From: Decorospora gaudefroyi
Lineage: Eukaryota; Ascomycota; Dothideomycetes; Pleosporales; Pleosporaceae
Assembly (NCBI GenBank): GCA_010015605.1
Contig: ML975252.1
Span: forward strand, 186,001 to 250,000
Direction of reading: 5' to 3'
Length of the DNA: 64,000 bases
Shown here: piece by piece, positions 9,392-19,430 of the stretch
Layout: the number at the start of each line of letters is the position of its first letter
Numbering within the stretch: the first letter of the stretch is position 1
Program-made: the position numbers and the translations under genes
Notes under the pieces: generated by a model
Told to the model about the DNA's origin: nothing
Seen by the model: the letters and a program-made list of their open reading frames with translations, nothing else
The model's database searches: none

Positions 9392-10933
9392 ATGGTCTCC
9401 TACACTCAGCTAAAATCGACAGTCCTAGATGCAGCACCAAGCCTGCTGGGACGCCGCCGAAACGTCTTCGCAGCCGCGACGTTCCTGGTAGTATTGCTAT
9501 TGTTGACGGCAAATAGCTGGAGGAGTGACACCACTGTCACACCCATATCATCACAGGACTACGACCCATACTGGAACGATGCCGTCAACGGAACCCAGCG
9601 CTCCGCACTTTTGCATCTCCTCATTCCGGCGAACCACAAGGATGTCAACCTTTGTAAGACAATGTTGTCGGCAGCGGTCGCCGGATTCCCTACGCCCACG
9701 CTCATAAACTGGGGTCAAGATTTTAGCGACGAGAAGCTTGTGGCAGGCGGCTCGCATCTGGCGAAAATCAGTGGCGTGCTCGAGTATCTGCGTACGCTGG
9801 GGCCGGAAAGAGACGATGATTTGTTGCTGTTGGTGGATGGGTACGATATCTGGTTCCAACTCCGGCCCAGCAGTGTGGTCACGCGATTCCACGATATTAA
9901 CGCCGCCGCAAATGCGCGGATCAGGCAAGCTATGGGGACACGCGCCATGGGGGATATTCGGCAAGAGATCATTTTCTCAGCGCAGAAGCGGTGTTGGCCG
10001 TGGAAGGCAAATGATCCACCTTGTTATGCGGTTCCGGAATCTTCGCTGCCAAAGGATATTTATGGTCCGCAGACAGATACGGATATTGGGTTTGAGAAGA
10101 ACCCATATGTCAAGTTTCGGCAGCGCTACTTGAACTCGGGGGATGCAATGGGGAGAGTCGGCGCGTTGAAGAAGCTTTTTGAGCGTGCGATGGTGGAGGC
10201 AGACAAGGACAGGAATTTTGGCAGTGATCAGAAGATTTTTAGTGGAATCTTTGGCGCGCAGGAGGTGGGGAGGGAGGCCATGACCAGAAATCTCGGGTTC
10301 CTGCAACGTATTGCGGATTGGGTGCGAGGAAGAAAGAGCGAGGGTGTGAACGGGGAAAACGAGTTCGGGATCGGGCTTGATTATGCGAGTTTACTTGGTC
10401 ATCCGACGGTGTTTGCGGAAGAAGATTCAGCTTGGGTGAAACATAGCGACCTCGCAGACATTGCAAAAGCGTCCAAGGAGCTGGAGATTTCGCCCGTTCG
10501 CGTCGATGGTAATCTGGCATCTGATATTGTATCCTCACGGCCACCTTTCCGCCTTGACGCCCCCTTACCTGGTGCGGATTTTCCTGCTGAGACTGCATGG
10601 CGCGACGTCCCACTCTATACCAACATGTGGACGGGTGTTATCCCGGGCTTAATACATCACAATGCGCATCGAGACGGGCTCAAGTCATTGAGGGTTTCGG
10701 TGTGGGATCGCATGTGGTATTTTGGGCGCGCGCGGACTATATACGAGTCTAATGCCAATGGCCCAGTTTCTCCTGTTGCTGTGGTACACGACGGGGGTGT
10801 GGAACAGGCGTGGTGGAGTCCGATTGCGGAGAAGGGTGGTGCGCAATCCGATCAAGGAGATTGGTTACCTTGGGCAGACGTGTGCGGTGAGTTTGAGGGG
10901 GAGGTGTTTAGGGATGTGGATCAGTCCACGTAG
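9392..10933 (+). CDS. type II membrane glycosyltransferase, lysyl-hydroxylase GT (PLOD-like) fold, copy 2
   Basis: This single-exon gene encodes 513 residues from ATG 9392. A farther in-frame ATG at 9248 would add 48 residues rich in Gln and Pro, and it is less likely because the signal anchor (residues about 22-40) would then be far from the N terminus. The body parallels the upstream gene: LLHLLIPA near the start, LLVDGYDIWFQL with D149 and D152, RYLNSGDAMG, GSDQKIFSGIFG, SSRPPF, WRDVPL and WDRMWYF. The two copies share these blocks, but the stretches between them differ, so the duplication is old. Role and substrate are unknown; the membrane anchor points to the secretory pathway. It may use a UDP-sugar, as related enzymes do. 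Confidence 0.73.
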   Translation: MVSYTQLKSTVLDAAPSLLGRRRNVFAAATFLVVLLLLTANSWRSDTTVTPISSQDYDPYWNDAVNGTQRSALLHLLIPANHKDVNLCKTMLSAAVAGFPTPTLINWGQDFSDEKLVAGGSHLAKISGVLEYLRTLGPERDDDLLLLVDGYDIWFQLRPSSVVTRFHDINAAANARIRQAMGTRAMGDIRQEIIFSAQKRCWPWKANDPPCYAVPESSLPKDIYGPQTDTDIGFEKNPYVKFRQRYLNSGDAMGRVGALKKLFERAMVEADKDRNFGSDQKIFSGIFGAQEVGREAMTRNLGFLQRIADWVRGRKSEGVNGENEFGIGLDYASLLGHPTVFAEEDSAWVKHSDLADIAKASKELEISPVRVDGNLASDIVSSRPPFRLDAPLPGADFPAETAWRDVPLYTNMWTGVIPGLIHHNAHRDGLKSLRVSVWDRMWYFGRARTIYESNANGPVSPVAVVHDGGVEQAWWSPIAEKGGAQSDQGDWLPWADVCGEFEGEVFRDVDQST

Positions 10934-12469
10934 TTTTGTAGATGGGAAGGGGAAGTCTTTGAACGGTCGAAGAGGGACATAAGCCTGGTCTCTGCCGTGA
11001 AGTTAAGCGAGCCGCTGCCGATGGAGAGACGAGCTTTTGGCAAATCACATTTCTAATCCGTATTGCCAAAGCGGATGCAGAAGTTGAAGAAGAAGCATAT
11101 GCACCTACTACTGCAGGTGACAGTGGGGTAAAGGACGGGATAGGAAACCAGTCACTTGACTCCAAGTTTCAGCACGACTCACCGCCTCTGCTCGTGCTAC
11201 CACCGGCTGCTGATATTGGCCAGCAGCGTGTTGACGGAAGAATGAGGCGGAAGATGTGCTTACGGCGTGGGAGTGGGAAGGGGAAGCTATCGTCGGAAAA
11301 GGCATGCGCCCCTGTAGACGGCTGCATGCTGCATCGAGGGACACGAACCCCGCAATTCGATATGGCGCCGTGTCGCACAATCAGTAAACAGAGCAAGGAT
11401 ACACTGTACAGTAGGGGGTACGCAATTCATCGGCCTCGCAGTCGTCCGGCGCCATGTTGTATAAAGTTTTACCGGTGACGACAGAGCGTGGGAAGGTTTG
11501 GTCAGGTCCGGATCGTAGCTGGCCGTTCCAAGGATGAGGATGGCGATGGCGGGGAAGATGAGACCCCCACGATGTTCGCCTGTCGCGTCCGGCGGCAACG
11601 TTTGGGGTAAGCTTTGAGTTTGGATAAGAAGGCCTGGCCACGTCCTGGCGTGAGCGTTCTGTGTGTGTCTTTGAAGCACGCGGCTGATGACTGCAGCTGC
11701 GGCATTTTCTTTCTCCAGCTTGACGCAAAGCTGGGCCGGGATGCTGTCAAGTAGTTAGTATAGCAGTAGCAGCAGCAGTAGCAGATGGCGAGAAGGCTCG
11801 TGTCTGCGTATAGACGGCCAAGCTGTCAAGCTATCAAGCTTTGCAGGGTGCGTTCATCAACGCACATCATCCATGACAGCTTCGTCGGTGGTTGCGAGGT
11901 GCATGCGAATCTGCAGGTGCGCTCGGGCTGTGTGTGGGGGTTGCGCCGGGGACGGCGTGAATTAAAGCGTTTAGTCTTTCCAGCGGTGGCAGTAGACTAG
12001 GTATCGACTGCAGCCCTTTGTCGCCAACCCATTCACACCTCCCTTTACCACTGTCTTCTGTGTCCGTGACCGTGTCTGTGTCTGGCTTGCTCTCCCAGCC
12101 GCAAGCGAGCAAGGCTGTGCGCGGGACGTCTTCCGTCCTTCACCCTCACCTCGACCGCGTTTGGGCACATAAACAGGCGTACGACGTTCCGGCACGCAAT
12201 CGAACCACCAGCGTTGCTCTCTCGTTATTCAATCTGCCCATTCCTCCCGCCGTATTGTCCGTATCACGTTGTGTGAATGGCTCTTTCGGTACCACAAGAC
12301 TTCTACCACACTCCGCTCCTGCTGCCCACGCTACACGTGCATTCGCGGAGTTCGCTCGAGGGCCTATACCACTGTCCCAGTCCTCTTCAGCGAGCGTAGC
12401 GACCAGCGCTGCCTCCCCGCCTGCGCCACGTTCACCCTCGCCTGCGCCACATCCACCCGCCCGGCCGCC
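10934..12469. other. long upstream region of the Hal4-like kinase gene
   Basis: This 1.5-kb stretch has no recognisable gene. It contains a short (YAG)n triplet run (11761-11784) and, from about 12030, a C- and T-rich tract that is probably the promoter and leader of the kinase gene. The kinase frame stays open upstream of ATG 12470, but the extra residues look like translated leader and have no family match. Confidence 0.45.
11761..11784. repeat. trinucleotide run (TAG/CAG)8
   Basis: Eight consecutive three-base units, five CAG and three TAG, are read directly. The run is non-coding and lies 0.7 kb upstream of the kinase start. Confidence 0.8.
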
Positions 12470-14626
12470 ATGCCCATGGTCGCCCAGCACCCGCGGCCAC
12501 TGTCCATCTCCTTCGACGACGAGCGGACCCTCTCGGACCGCCTGCACTGCCGAGATTCCCGCATGACCGACCACCGCTGCACAATTGAAGAGGAGGACGA
12601 GAGCACAGGCACGGCAAGCGAGCCCGCTGAGCCGCTCACGCCGACAAGCCACACCAGCGAGGGCGAGGGCACGCCATTCCCACACCCCTTCCGCGACGAT
12701 GAGTCGGTAGACGACGTCTTCGCGACACCGCGCCCTGCCACGAGCCACATGCCGACCAAGCCACCGCCGCAGCCCCCGCCCCCGCAGCAAGAAGCGCCCA
12801 GCAACACAGAGAGTCCGCCTGCGCCTCATCAGGTCGAGCGCCAGTCGCCCCCAGAGAAACGCGGGCTAGGGAAGCGTGTTGGCTCACTGTTGCGCGGGAA
12901 GCTGCAGCGGGGCCAGTCGAGCAAGCATAGCGGCCCTCAACCGGACCACTCCCCCTCGGATACCTCGACCCCGAACACCTCTCCCAAAGCCAAGGCCGAG
13001 ACGGATACGTACATTGTCAAGACTGGGGTAGATGGGCCGGCCCATGTGTCGACTCCAGCCGTCGACATTCCCAGGCAAAGCAGGAGGCTGAGCACCTTCT
13101 CGCTCACCCGTCGCTCGGACAGATCTTCACGCGCAAACTCGCCGCCTTCTGGCTCACCCAGGAGCACACTATCGACAGACCAGCACCCCGTGCTTGGCAA
13201 AAAGCCGGCCTCCTCTACTGGTCTTGCGAGCATGAACAGACCGAGACCTGGCATCACGTGGGCGGGGAGCGGCAATGTCGGCAGCACCAAGAAGTCCGCC
13301 TTTTCGCGCAGACGCTCAGCGAGCACCGAGCAGGTTCCTCGTATTGATGAGAATCCTGAAAAGCCCACGGCCGGCATGCTGACGACATTTTCCAAGCCCG
13401 CTGTCCAGGGCGTAGGCATGAAGGCACGGCGACTCAGCGTAAACCTGCCAGATGATTTCATCATAGACTGGTGTGACCTAGACAAGGAATTCAAAAGCTC
13501 TAGTCTGATGCCGGGGAAGCGGGGGAAAATCTTGGGCAAAGGCGCAACGTCCGAAGTTCGCATCATGGCACGAAGAGGAGGCATCACAAGGGAAGAGGAT
13601 CTGGTAGCTGTCAAGGAGTTTCGGGAACGCGACAAGGACGAGACCGAGGAAGACTACGTTCTGAAAATCAAGTCCGAGTATAGCATTGCGAAGAGCTTGC
13701 ACCATCCAAACATTGTCGAAACAGTACGGCTGTGTACGAACCGTGGCCGCTGGAACCATGTCATGGAATTCTGCACGTATGGAGAAATTTACTCCCTCGT
13801 GGAACGTAAATTGTTTGCTGGCGGTGAAGAGGGCTTCTACAGTCGGGACGATCGGTTATGCTTCTTCAAACAGCTGCTCCGGGGCGTCGACTATCTGCAC
13901 AGCCATGGAATTGCCCATCGAGACATCAAGTTGGAAAATTTGCTCCTCAGCAAAGAGGGACATCTAAAAATCTCCGATTTTGGCGTTGCCGAAGTCTTTA
14001 GCGGCGAGCACCCCGGGCTCCGCGCTTCTGGCGGGGAATGTGGAAAGAACATGGGCGAGATTCGCCTCTCAGCTCCTGGCATATGCGGTAGTCTTCCCTA
14101 CATTGCCCCCGAGGTACTAGAGAAAGATCACCCCTACGACCCGCGACCGCTCGATATATGGTCGACCGCCATCGTCTATCTGACCATGACCTTTGGTGGT
14201 TGCCCATGGCAGGCCGCAAAAACGGAATTTGAGTACTATGCCCGCTTCAAGAAGGGATGGAGCCAATGGCTCGAAACGCATCCAGAGGGCCAAATCGTCG
14301 ACGGTCCCGAGGGTCACCCCAAGTGCGGCAAGCTCTTCAGCCTGATCGAACCACCCTCGATCAAACGGCTCATGCTGAAGATGCTGCATCCCATCCCATC
14401 GAAGCGCATCACTATCCAGCAGGTGCTGAAAACGACATGCATCAAGAATATTGGGTGTTGCTGTCCCGAAACGTATGATGACATCAAGCTCACTTTCGAT
14501 GCGGCCAAGGCGTCGAGCGCAAGAAGTGCGGCTCCTAAGAAGTATTTGCATCATCATATCCCACCAAAACCCGAGAACAAGGTTGGCAAGGCACTAACAC
14601 ATCGGTTTGATATGGGCGAACGATAA
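12470..14626 (+). CDS. serine/threonine protein kinase, Hal4/Sat4-Hal5-like (NPR1 group)
   Basis: This single-exon gene encodes 718 residues. The first 340 are disordered and rich in Ser, Pro and Arg. The kinase domain runs from about residue 350 to 670: glycine loop GKGATSEV (from G356), VAVKEF with K382, HRDIKLEN with H483-R484-D485, DFG in KISDFGVAEV, and APE in YIAPEVLEKD. All catalytic residues are present. The insert between DFG and APE and the IWSTAIVYLTMTFGGCPW block fit fungal Hal4/Hal5-type kinases, which in yeast promote potassium uptake through Trk transporters and stabilise nutrient permeases at the plasma membrane. That role is carried over from the family. ATG 12470 was chosen because its context is good and it starts the conserved disordered head. 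Confidence 0.88.
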   Translation: MPMVAQHPRPLSISFDDERTLSDRLHCRDSRMTDHRCTIEEEDESTGTASEPAEPLTPTSHTSEGEGTPFPHPFRDDESVDDVFATPRPATSHMPTKPPPQPPPPQQEAPSNTESPPAPHQVERQSPPEKRGLGKRVGSLLRGKLQRGQSSKHSGPQPDHSPSDTSTPNTSPKAKAETDTYIVKTGVDGPAHVSTPAVDIPRQSRRLSTFSLTRRSDRSSRANSPPSGSPRSTLSTDQHPVLGKKPASSTGLASMNRPRPGITWAGSGNVGSTKKSAFSRRRSASTEQVPRIDENPEKPTAGMLTTFSKPAVQGVGMKARRLSVNLPDDFIIDWCDLDKEFKSSSLMPGKRGKILGKGATSEVRIMARRGGITREEDLVAVKEFRERDKDETEEDYVLKIKSEYSIAKSLHHPNIVETVRLCTNRGRWNHVMEFCTYGEIYSLVERKLFAGGEEGFYSRDDRLCFFKQLLRGVDYLHSHGIAHRDIKLENLLLSKEGHLKISDFGVAEVFSGEHPGLRASGGECGKNMGEIRLSAPGICGSLPYIAPEVLEKDHPYDPRPLDIWSTAIVYLTMTFGGCPWQAAKTEFEYYARFKKGWSQWLETHPEGQIVDGPEGHPKCGKLFSLIEPPSIKRLMLKMLHPIPSKRITIQQVLKTTCIKNIGCCCPETYDDIKLTFDAAKASSARSAAPKKYLHHHIPPKPENKVGKALTHRFDMGER

Positions 14627-15502
14627 CAAACATGTTGTATTTTTTTTCTTGCTCTCTAGAATCACTTGCATTCACCTCGCATTGGGATAGCGAGCGTCAC
14701 AAGTGCAAAAGGGCGGGCTTCTTTTTGGTCTCTTCAATTGCGAATCTGAGTCCTTGGACAGCCAGTTCTTTTTTTTCCTCGCCTGCGGCGATTTTTTTTC
14801 CCTTTTTTTTTCATCAGCGAGCATAGATACTACCGGCGGTCTTCCATCTATCTTCCATTAGACAATCCATACCAACCTTTTCAGGCACCACACACCACGC
14901 ACACGTCCTCCCTTCCCTGTCACAGCCAACCTTGATTCTTCCTTCCCTTTTCATTTCCATGCCACCATGCGCACAAGCTCCCCACTTTTCCACTTTTTTC
15001 ACTTTTCGAGACCTAACCCCCGACTGGGACTAGGAAATTCTGGGCCCTCCACGAGTTTAACTGCACGACGCTCGTCATGCACAATGTTTATATGTATAGG
15101 GTGGGCGCCTAGGTTTGCCTTTGGGAGGGCGAAGCGGATGGGGTTGTTGCAAACACCCACGGTGCGTGCGAGGAATGGATGGTAAGTGGGGTTCCAAACG
15201 GATGCATTGGCTGGTGGATTGTGGGGTTCTAAGCGTTGTGTCTTACCGATAAGAAGGACGTCGAAAAGTGGGGGGCTAGAGGATAGTATTGAACGTCGTC
15301 TATGGATTATTTGATCCCTTTGGCTATTTAGTAACTGGAGTAGGTAAAATGTGAGAGAAACAAGAAAAGAACAGCCATGTTATAAACATCTGACCCTCGT
15401 TTCGCAAAGACAGGTCGGCCCTGCTATCAAAGGAGGATTTGGCGATACAACAAAAAGAAAAAGACCACAGAACGAAAACATGATCCAAACGACCATATGC
15501 AA
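14627..15502. other. convergent 3' flanks with poly-T tracts
   Basis: This lies between two convergent genes. Several T runs occur (about 14638-14646 and three between 14768 and 14815). They may belong to 3' untranslated sequence of the kinase mRNA. No gene is recognised. Confidence 0.45.
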
Positions 15503-17248
15503 TCACCACATCTCCCACACCCCAGCCGGAAGCACGGTCCTCATAATCCTCCAATGGCTAACCGCCCCCTCCTTATGCCACTTCTCCAGCTCCCCAACAT
15601 CCGCCCTACCCATGACCTTACCCCCCTTCTCCACAGGCCTAAACGCAAACCTAACCTCCAGCTCATCCTGGGGCATCAAAAAGTTCTTGCGCGCAAGACT
15701 ACCCAAAAAGTCCTCCTGGACCGCATCCCGAAAGCGGACGGCCCTGTTCCCCTGGCCGTGGTCATGCTTGACGCAAAAGATGACCATGTTGATGAAATCC
15801 GCGTCGCCGTCTGCATGCGTGTCCGGCTTGGCGGTGTCGCGGAAGAGCCTGCAGGCAGGGAAGACGGCGTGGATGGTGTTGAGCACTAGCCTCGTGCTGC
15901 CGAGTGACAAGTCGCCGGCGTAGTTGATGGCTACGGCGCCGTTGTCGGCTAGCAAGGCGTACAGGCCCTGCATGAACTCGGTCGTGAATAGGGAAACGGG
16001 TTCAGCGCCGCCGGTAAAGACGTCGTGGATGATGTAGTCGTAACTGCCTGGTGCCGAGATGGACGTCTGGGATACGTAGGTGACTGCGTCGTCGATGACG
16101 GCTGTGTGATTAGGGCTGAGGGAGAAGAATTTGGTGGCGTAGTGGTGGACTACAGGGTCGAGTTCGACGATTGTGGTGTTGAGGCCGTGGGAGATGAGGG
16201 CGTTGGGGGCTGTGCCTATGCCCAAGCCGATAACCAAAGCGGATTTTTTGGTGTCGTCGTCAGAGGGTAACGGGTTTGGCGGTTCAATCAGCCGGACCGC
16301 TTCTAGTAAGACGAATACGGCGAAGATGGACTCGCGTTTGCGTTGGCCCTTTTGGTAGGCCGACGGCGTGACGAGCCATTCTCCACCTAATAACGAGTGG
16401 TCGGCGCGCAGGAGACGGAAGGCGTTGTCGGTGTGGGATTCGAGCACGGAAATATAGCCCGTAATTGATTCCTGACGGGCGAGGAGCGTGTAGTTTTGTG
16501 TAGTTTGGAGCGTGCTGTTGGCCAGCTGCAGTCCGTGCATGGATGGATGATGTGGGTTTGCCCAAAACGTATGCAGGATCGCCGGAAAGGCGAAGAAAAT
16601 GATGCGCGAGGGGGTTAGGAAGGCGGAAGCGGAGGCGAGAAGCATTTGCATGCCCACGCGTGTGAAATACATGGATGTGCCGATGAAGTTTGGGAGTAGT
16701 GCGCTGCTGAGCTTGGCGACTGTGGATATGGTGAAGTAGGATGCTGTTGGCACGACTATCTCGTTGAGGGAGCACGGGAGGTTGAACTGAGACAGATCGA
16801 TGGATTCCAAGAGTTCGGCTGCAGCGTATACAGATAACATTAGCAGTGGGAAGTACGTCAACGATTCGATGATGAGAGGGCCGTATTCGATTCCTAGGTC
16901 GGTGCTGTAGGGAAAGAGCAGGAATTGGATGACGGGCACCCAGTATGCGATTACAGCAACGTATTGCCCCAGGTTGGTAGGCGCGTACTTCTTCAGTCCG
17001 CGTCTAGCTAGTAAGCCAGCAATTGCGGTCATGGTCATGGTCCGTTGGTGGTGTAGAGATGCTGGGATGGATCCATAGACGGGCGAAAGGTTGAGCTGTG
17101 AGACCGGCGATGCAATGCCTGCAATCAAAAGGAGTGCTGCTGCTCTGCCAGTATTGAGAAGCATGGTTGATGATGGGATTTGGCGGGCTTCCTTTTCCGC
17201 CTCTTTCGCTGCCTTTGGCTTCTTCGGTGTTTTTTGTCGAGAAGACAT
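15503..17248 (-). CDS. membrane-embedded spermidine-synthase-fold (SAM-binding) protein
   Basis: This single-exon gene encodes 581 residues. After a Lys-rich head (residues 1-28) come about seven hydrophobic segments up to about residue 280, then a soluble spermidine-synthase-like domain. That domain shows ALVIGLGIGTAPNAL (SAM/decarboxylated-SAM loop), TTIVELDPVVHHYA (acidic residue at the end of strand 2), AVIDDAVTYV and YIIHDVFTGG. Fungi carry such fusions of a multi-span membrane part with a methyltransferase/aminopropyltransferase fold; their reaction is not established. It is longer than cytosolic spermidine synthases (about 300 residues), so it is not the housekeeping enzyme. ATG 17248 is preferred over the open frame farther upstream because the Lys-rich start is a typical N terminus. 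Confidence 0.8.
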   Translation of the reverse strand: MSSRQKTPKKPKAAKEAEKEARQIPSSTMLLNTGRAAALLLIAGIASPVSQLNLSPVYGSIPASLHHQRTMTMTAIAGLLARRGLKKYAPTNLGQYVAVIAYWVPVIQFLLFPYSTDLGIEYGPLIIESLTYFPLLMLSVYAAAELLESIDLSQFNLPCSLNEIVVPTASYFTISTVAKLSSALLPNFIGTSMYFTRVGMQMLLASASAFLTPSRIIFFAFPAILHTFWANPHHPSMHGLQLANSTLQTTQNYTLLARQESITGYISVLESHTDNAFRLLRADHSLLGGEWLVTPSAYQKGQRKRESIFAVFVLLEAVRLIEPPNPLPSDDDTKKSALVIGLGIGTAPNALISHGLNTTIVELDPVVHHYATKFFSLSPNHTAVIDDAVTYVSQTSISAPGSYDYIIHDVFTGGAEPVSLFTTEFMQGLYALLADNGAVAINYAGDLSLGSTRLVLNTIHAVFPACRLFRDTAKPDTHADGDADFINMVIFCVKHDHGQGNRAVRFRDAVQEDFLGSLARKNFLMPQDELEVRFAFRPVEKGGKVMGRADVGELEKWHKEGAVSHWRIMRTVLPAGVWEMW

Positions 17249-17873
17249 GATGCCAGATCTGTCTATCTCTCTCTGTCTGTTTGGTGATGCTTCTTTCTCT
17301 ATCAAAAATGGATATGGATACCGCGAGGACAAGTTCCAACTGCGGGAGGTAGGTAAACAAAAGAACAGATATGGCGCAGAGTTTCCAAGCTCTTTGCCTA
17401 CTTTATATGCGGACCGCTTACCCGCAGGTTGAGGGCTAGGAATTCGACCTGCGAAGCACAAATAAGAATGCAAAAGAAGATGTCAGGGGTGCAAGGTAAG
17501 AGCGAAAGTGAGCGACGATGCAATGAATCCAAGGAGGCCAGCTGTTCGTCGAGGCATGTTGGAGGCGCGGATGAAACAGTCATTGCACAAGCCTCAAGGT
17601 ACGGGCGCGTTTCGGTGACGCGAGCTTGTGGTGCGAGCTTGTGGCACGGGCTTGTGGCGTCGTGGCGATGACTAACATCCGGCCATTGAAGATACGCCCG
17701 CGCCCACGTCCACGTCCTCTAGATACTCGGCCACCTGGCACCATCTCGCGCAGTGAGAAGCGTGTTTCGACCGTGTTCCCGATAGCATGCCCTATATGTC
17801 CGGATCGCCTGTTATGGTGCCGCACGCCCTTGGACCCACGGCGTCTTGCGATAGCAAAATCCAAGATGTGACG
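17249..17873. other. divergent promoter region
   Basis: The 625 bases between two divergently transcribed genes hold no clear gene. In-frame ATGs at 17787 and 17814 could lengthen the right-hand protein by up to 29 residues. Confidence 0.4.
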
Positions 17874-18449
17874 ATGGACGACGCCATCGACGACAGCCTC
17901 GTCCGCGCCCAGCGTCTCGTGGCCAAAAACCGACGCAAGCGCTACCTCGAACTGCACCCCGAATACCTGACCGACGCATCCCTCGAACTCGCCGACCCCC
18001 TCCTGTACGACCGCCTCATCCGCCGCTTCCAAACCGCGTCGGAGCGCGAAGCCGAGGGCCAGAAAAAGGGCTTTTCAGGCCATTTGGCCACGGACCTCTG
18101 GCGCGCCGAAGCTAAAAAGGACGCCCTCGCGCAGCCCGACCCAAACTCGCTCTTCACGTATAGCCGCGGTCCCCAGGGCCAGATTGTGGACGAGGACAAG
18201 GACGATGTACCCATGACGAAAGAGGAGGGCAGAGCGTGGTGGGTGGACGAGATGACGCAGCGGTTCCTGCGGGGTGGCGATGATGATTTCGATTACGGTC
18301 ATGTGGATAAGAACCACAAGTACGATCCGCTGGAGTGGGAGCGGGATCTTCAAGATGCGTGGTTTGAGAGTATGGAGAGTGATTTTGATTCGGATGGCGA
18401 GGGGAAGGAGAAGGTCTTGACGGGGGAGACGGGCATACAGGACTATTGA
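17874..18449 (+). CDS. CCDC97-like (DUF2052) protein
   Basis: This encodes 191 residues in one exon, highly charged throughout. The stretch NRRKRYLELHPEYLTDASLE followed by DPLLYDRLIRRF matches the conserved core of CCDC97/DUF2052 proteins, which in animals associate with the U2 snRNP factor SF3B. The C-terminal half is acidic and has an aromatic block (RAWWVDEMTQRFLRGGDDDFDYGHVD). A nuclear splicing-related role is therefore possible by homology. ATG 17874 is followed by MDDAIDD, an ordinary start; the upstream in-frame ATG at 17787 would add 29 residues of doubtful character. Confidence 0.7.
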   Translation: MDDAIDDSLVRAQRLVAKNRRKRYLELHPEYLTDASLELADPLLYDRLIRRFQTASEREAEGQKKGFSGHLATDLWRAEAKKDALAQPDPNSLFTYSRGPQGQIVDEDKDDVPMTKEEGRAWWVDEMTQRFLRGGDDDFDYGHVDKNHKYDPLEWERDLQDAWFESMESDFDSDGEGKEKVLTGETGIQDY

Positions 18450-18845
18450 ACACGAGACTGTGATTGAAAAGACCCGCTTAGACTATCACAAGTACTTGTC
18501 AAGCATAGAACATAGGGTGGGAGTGAGTGACTGGAGTATGTGTTTATGTACTCCTACATAGGGGCCTATCTACCACAACGTCTCCACGCCAACGCCAACG
18601 CCAACGCCAACGCCAACGCCAAAGAATCCAGGGTATCGGGGAACGTAAAGGGAACCCAAAACGCCAAACCATCAAAAGTAGAACCACAACGCCGAAGAAG
18701 TAAACAGGGCAGAGAATAAACCAGAAAGAAAGCTCTAGGAAAACAGAAACAGAAAGCAAGTGGAACGCCATCAACACCACCGAACCCTTCGGTACTCAAA
18801 TCCGCCAGGAAGCTTCGTTAAGCCCTCCCCACCAAACGCGACTGC
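18450..18845. other. convergent 3' flanks with a hexanucleotide repeat
   Basis: This lies between the CCDC97-like gene and the zinc-finger gene, which converge. Apart from the (CGCCAA)6 run it is featureless and A-rich toward the right. Confidence 0.5.
18587..18622. repeat. (CGCCAA)6 minisatellite
   Basis: Six perfect six-base units in tandem are read directly. The run is non-coding and probably lies in the 3' untranslated region of one of the two convergent genes. Confidence 0.95.
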
Positions 18846-19430
18846 TCAAGGTTTTGCTGCCCCACAATCCGAATCCGCACAGTAATCGTTCAGCGGCCCA
18901 TTCGAGAGTCCACACTGAGAACATTGCCAGTACCCGTCTACCGACGATCCGGCGGGGCCATAGCTGTAGTATCCGGATGATGGAGACATGTCGTAGTTGT
19001 AGCTGAACATAGGCGTGCTGTAGGTGGGCGTTGCACTGGCGAAACTCGACATCATGGAAGCTCTGGACCCGCGGTTACAAACCGGACAAACATCGACCCA
19101 GCTACAATTTGTCGCACCACACTCGTTGCAGGTCCACACATCTTCTGGCGCTTGAGGGAAGGTCGTGCTAGAGCTTGGATATTCATGCTGGGCAGGACAG
19201 CCGGGATAGTAAGGCATCGTCGCGCGTGAGCACGGGAATTGGAAATCTGGATTTCCAGGGAACAGGTTGGTGGTTTTCGGGTAGGGTTCGCCGGGGCCGG
19301 TGCAGCACGCGTCTTTGGTATGACTGCAGACGGGACATTTGTGGTCGGTGAGGGTGATGAGGTTGCCGTTCTTACAGGATCCGCAGATCCACATGTCGAG
19401 TGGGACGGTGGGGGTATTGGGACGTGCCAT
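18846..19430 (-). CDS. small protein with three RanBP2-type zinc fingers
   Basis: This single-exon gene encodes 194 residues. Three zinc-ribbon units are visible: MWICGSCKNGN..HKCPVC near residues 13-36, VWTCNECGATN..DVCPVC near 97-120, and YWQCSQCGLSN..DYCADSDC near the C terminus. The first two follow W-x-C-x2-C-x(n)-C-x2-C; the third has four residues between its last two cysteines, a variant. The linkers are rich in Ser, Tyr and Pro. Such fingers bind ubiquitin or single-stranded RNA; which applies cannot be told. The protein lacks other domains. Start and stop are clear. Confidence 0.75.
   Translation of the reverse strand: MARPNTPTVPLDMWICGSCKNGNLITLTDHKCPVCSHTKDACCTGPGEPYPKTTNLFPGNPDFQFPCSRATMPYYPGCPAQHEYPSSSTTFPQAPEDVWTCNECGATNCSWVDVCPVCNRGSRASMMSSFASATPTYSTPMFSYNYDMSPSSGYYSYGPAGSSVDGYWQCSQCGLSNGPLNDYCADSDCGAAKP

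Noticed and set aside
12190..12215. tRNA-like B-box on the minus strand
   Set aside because: GGTTCGATT resembles a B-box, but no A-box or cloverleaf can be drawn around it.
12146..12829. Long minus-strand open frame opposite the kinase gene's start
   Set aside because: It is antisense to the clear kinase gene, has an Arg/Ala/Gly-rich composition typical of a shadow frame in GC-rich DNA, and no family motif.
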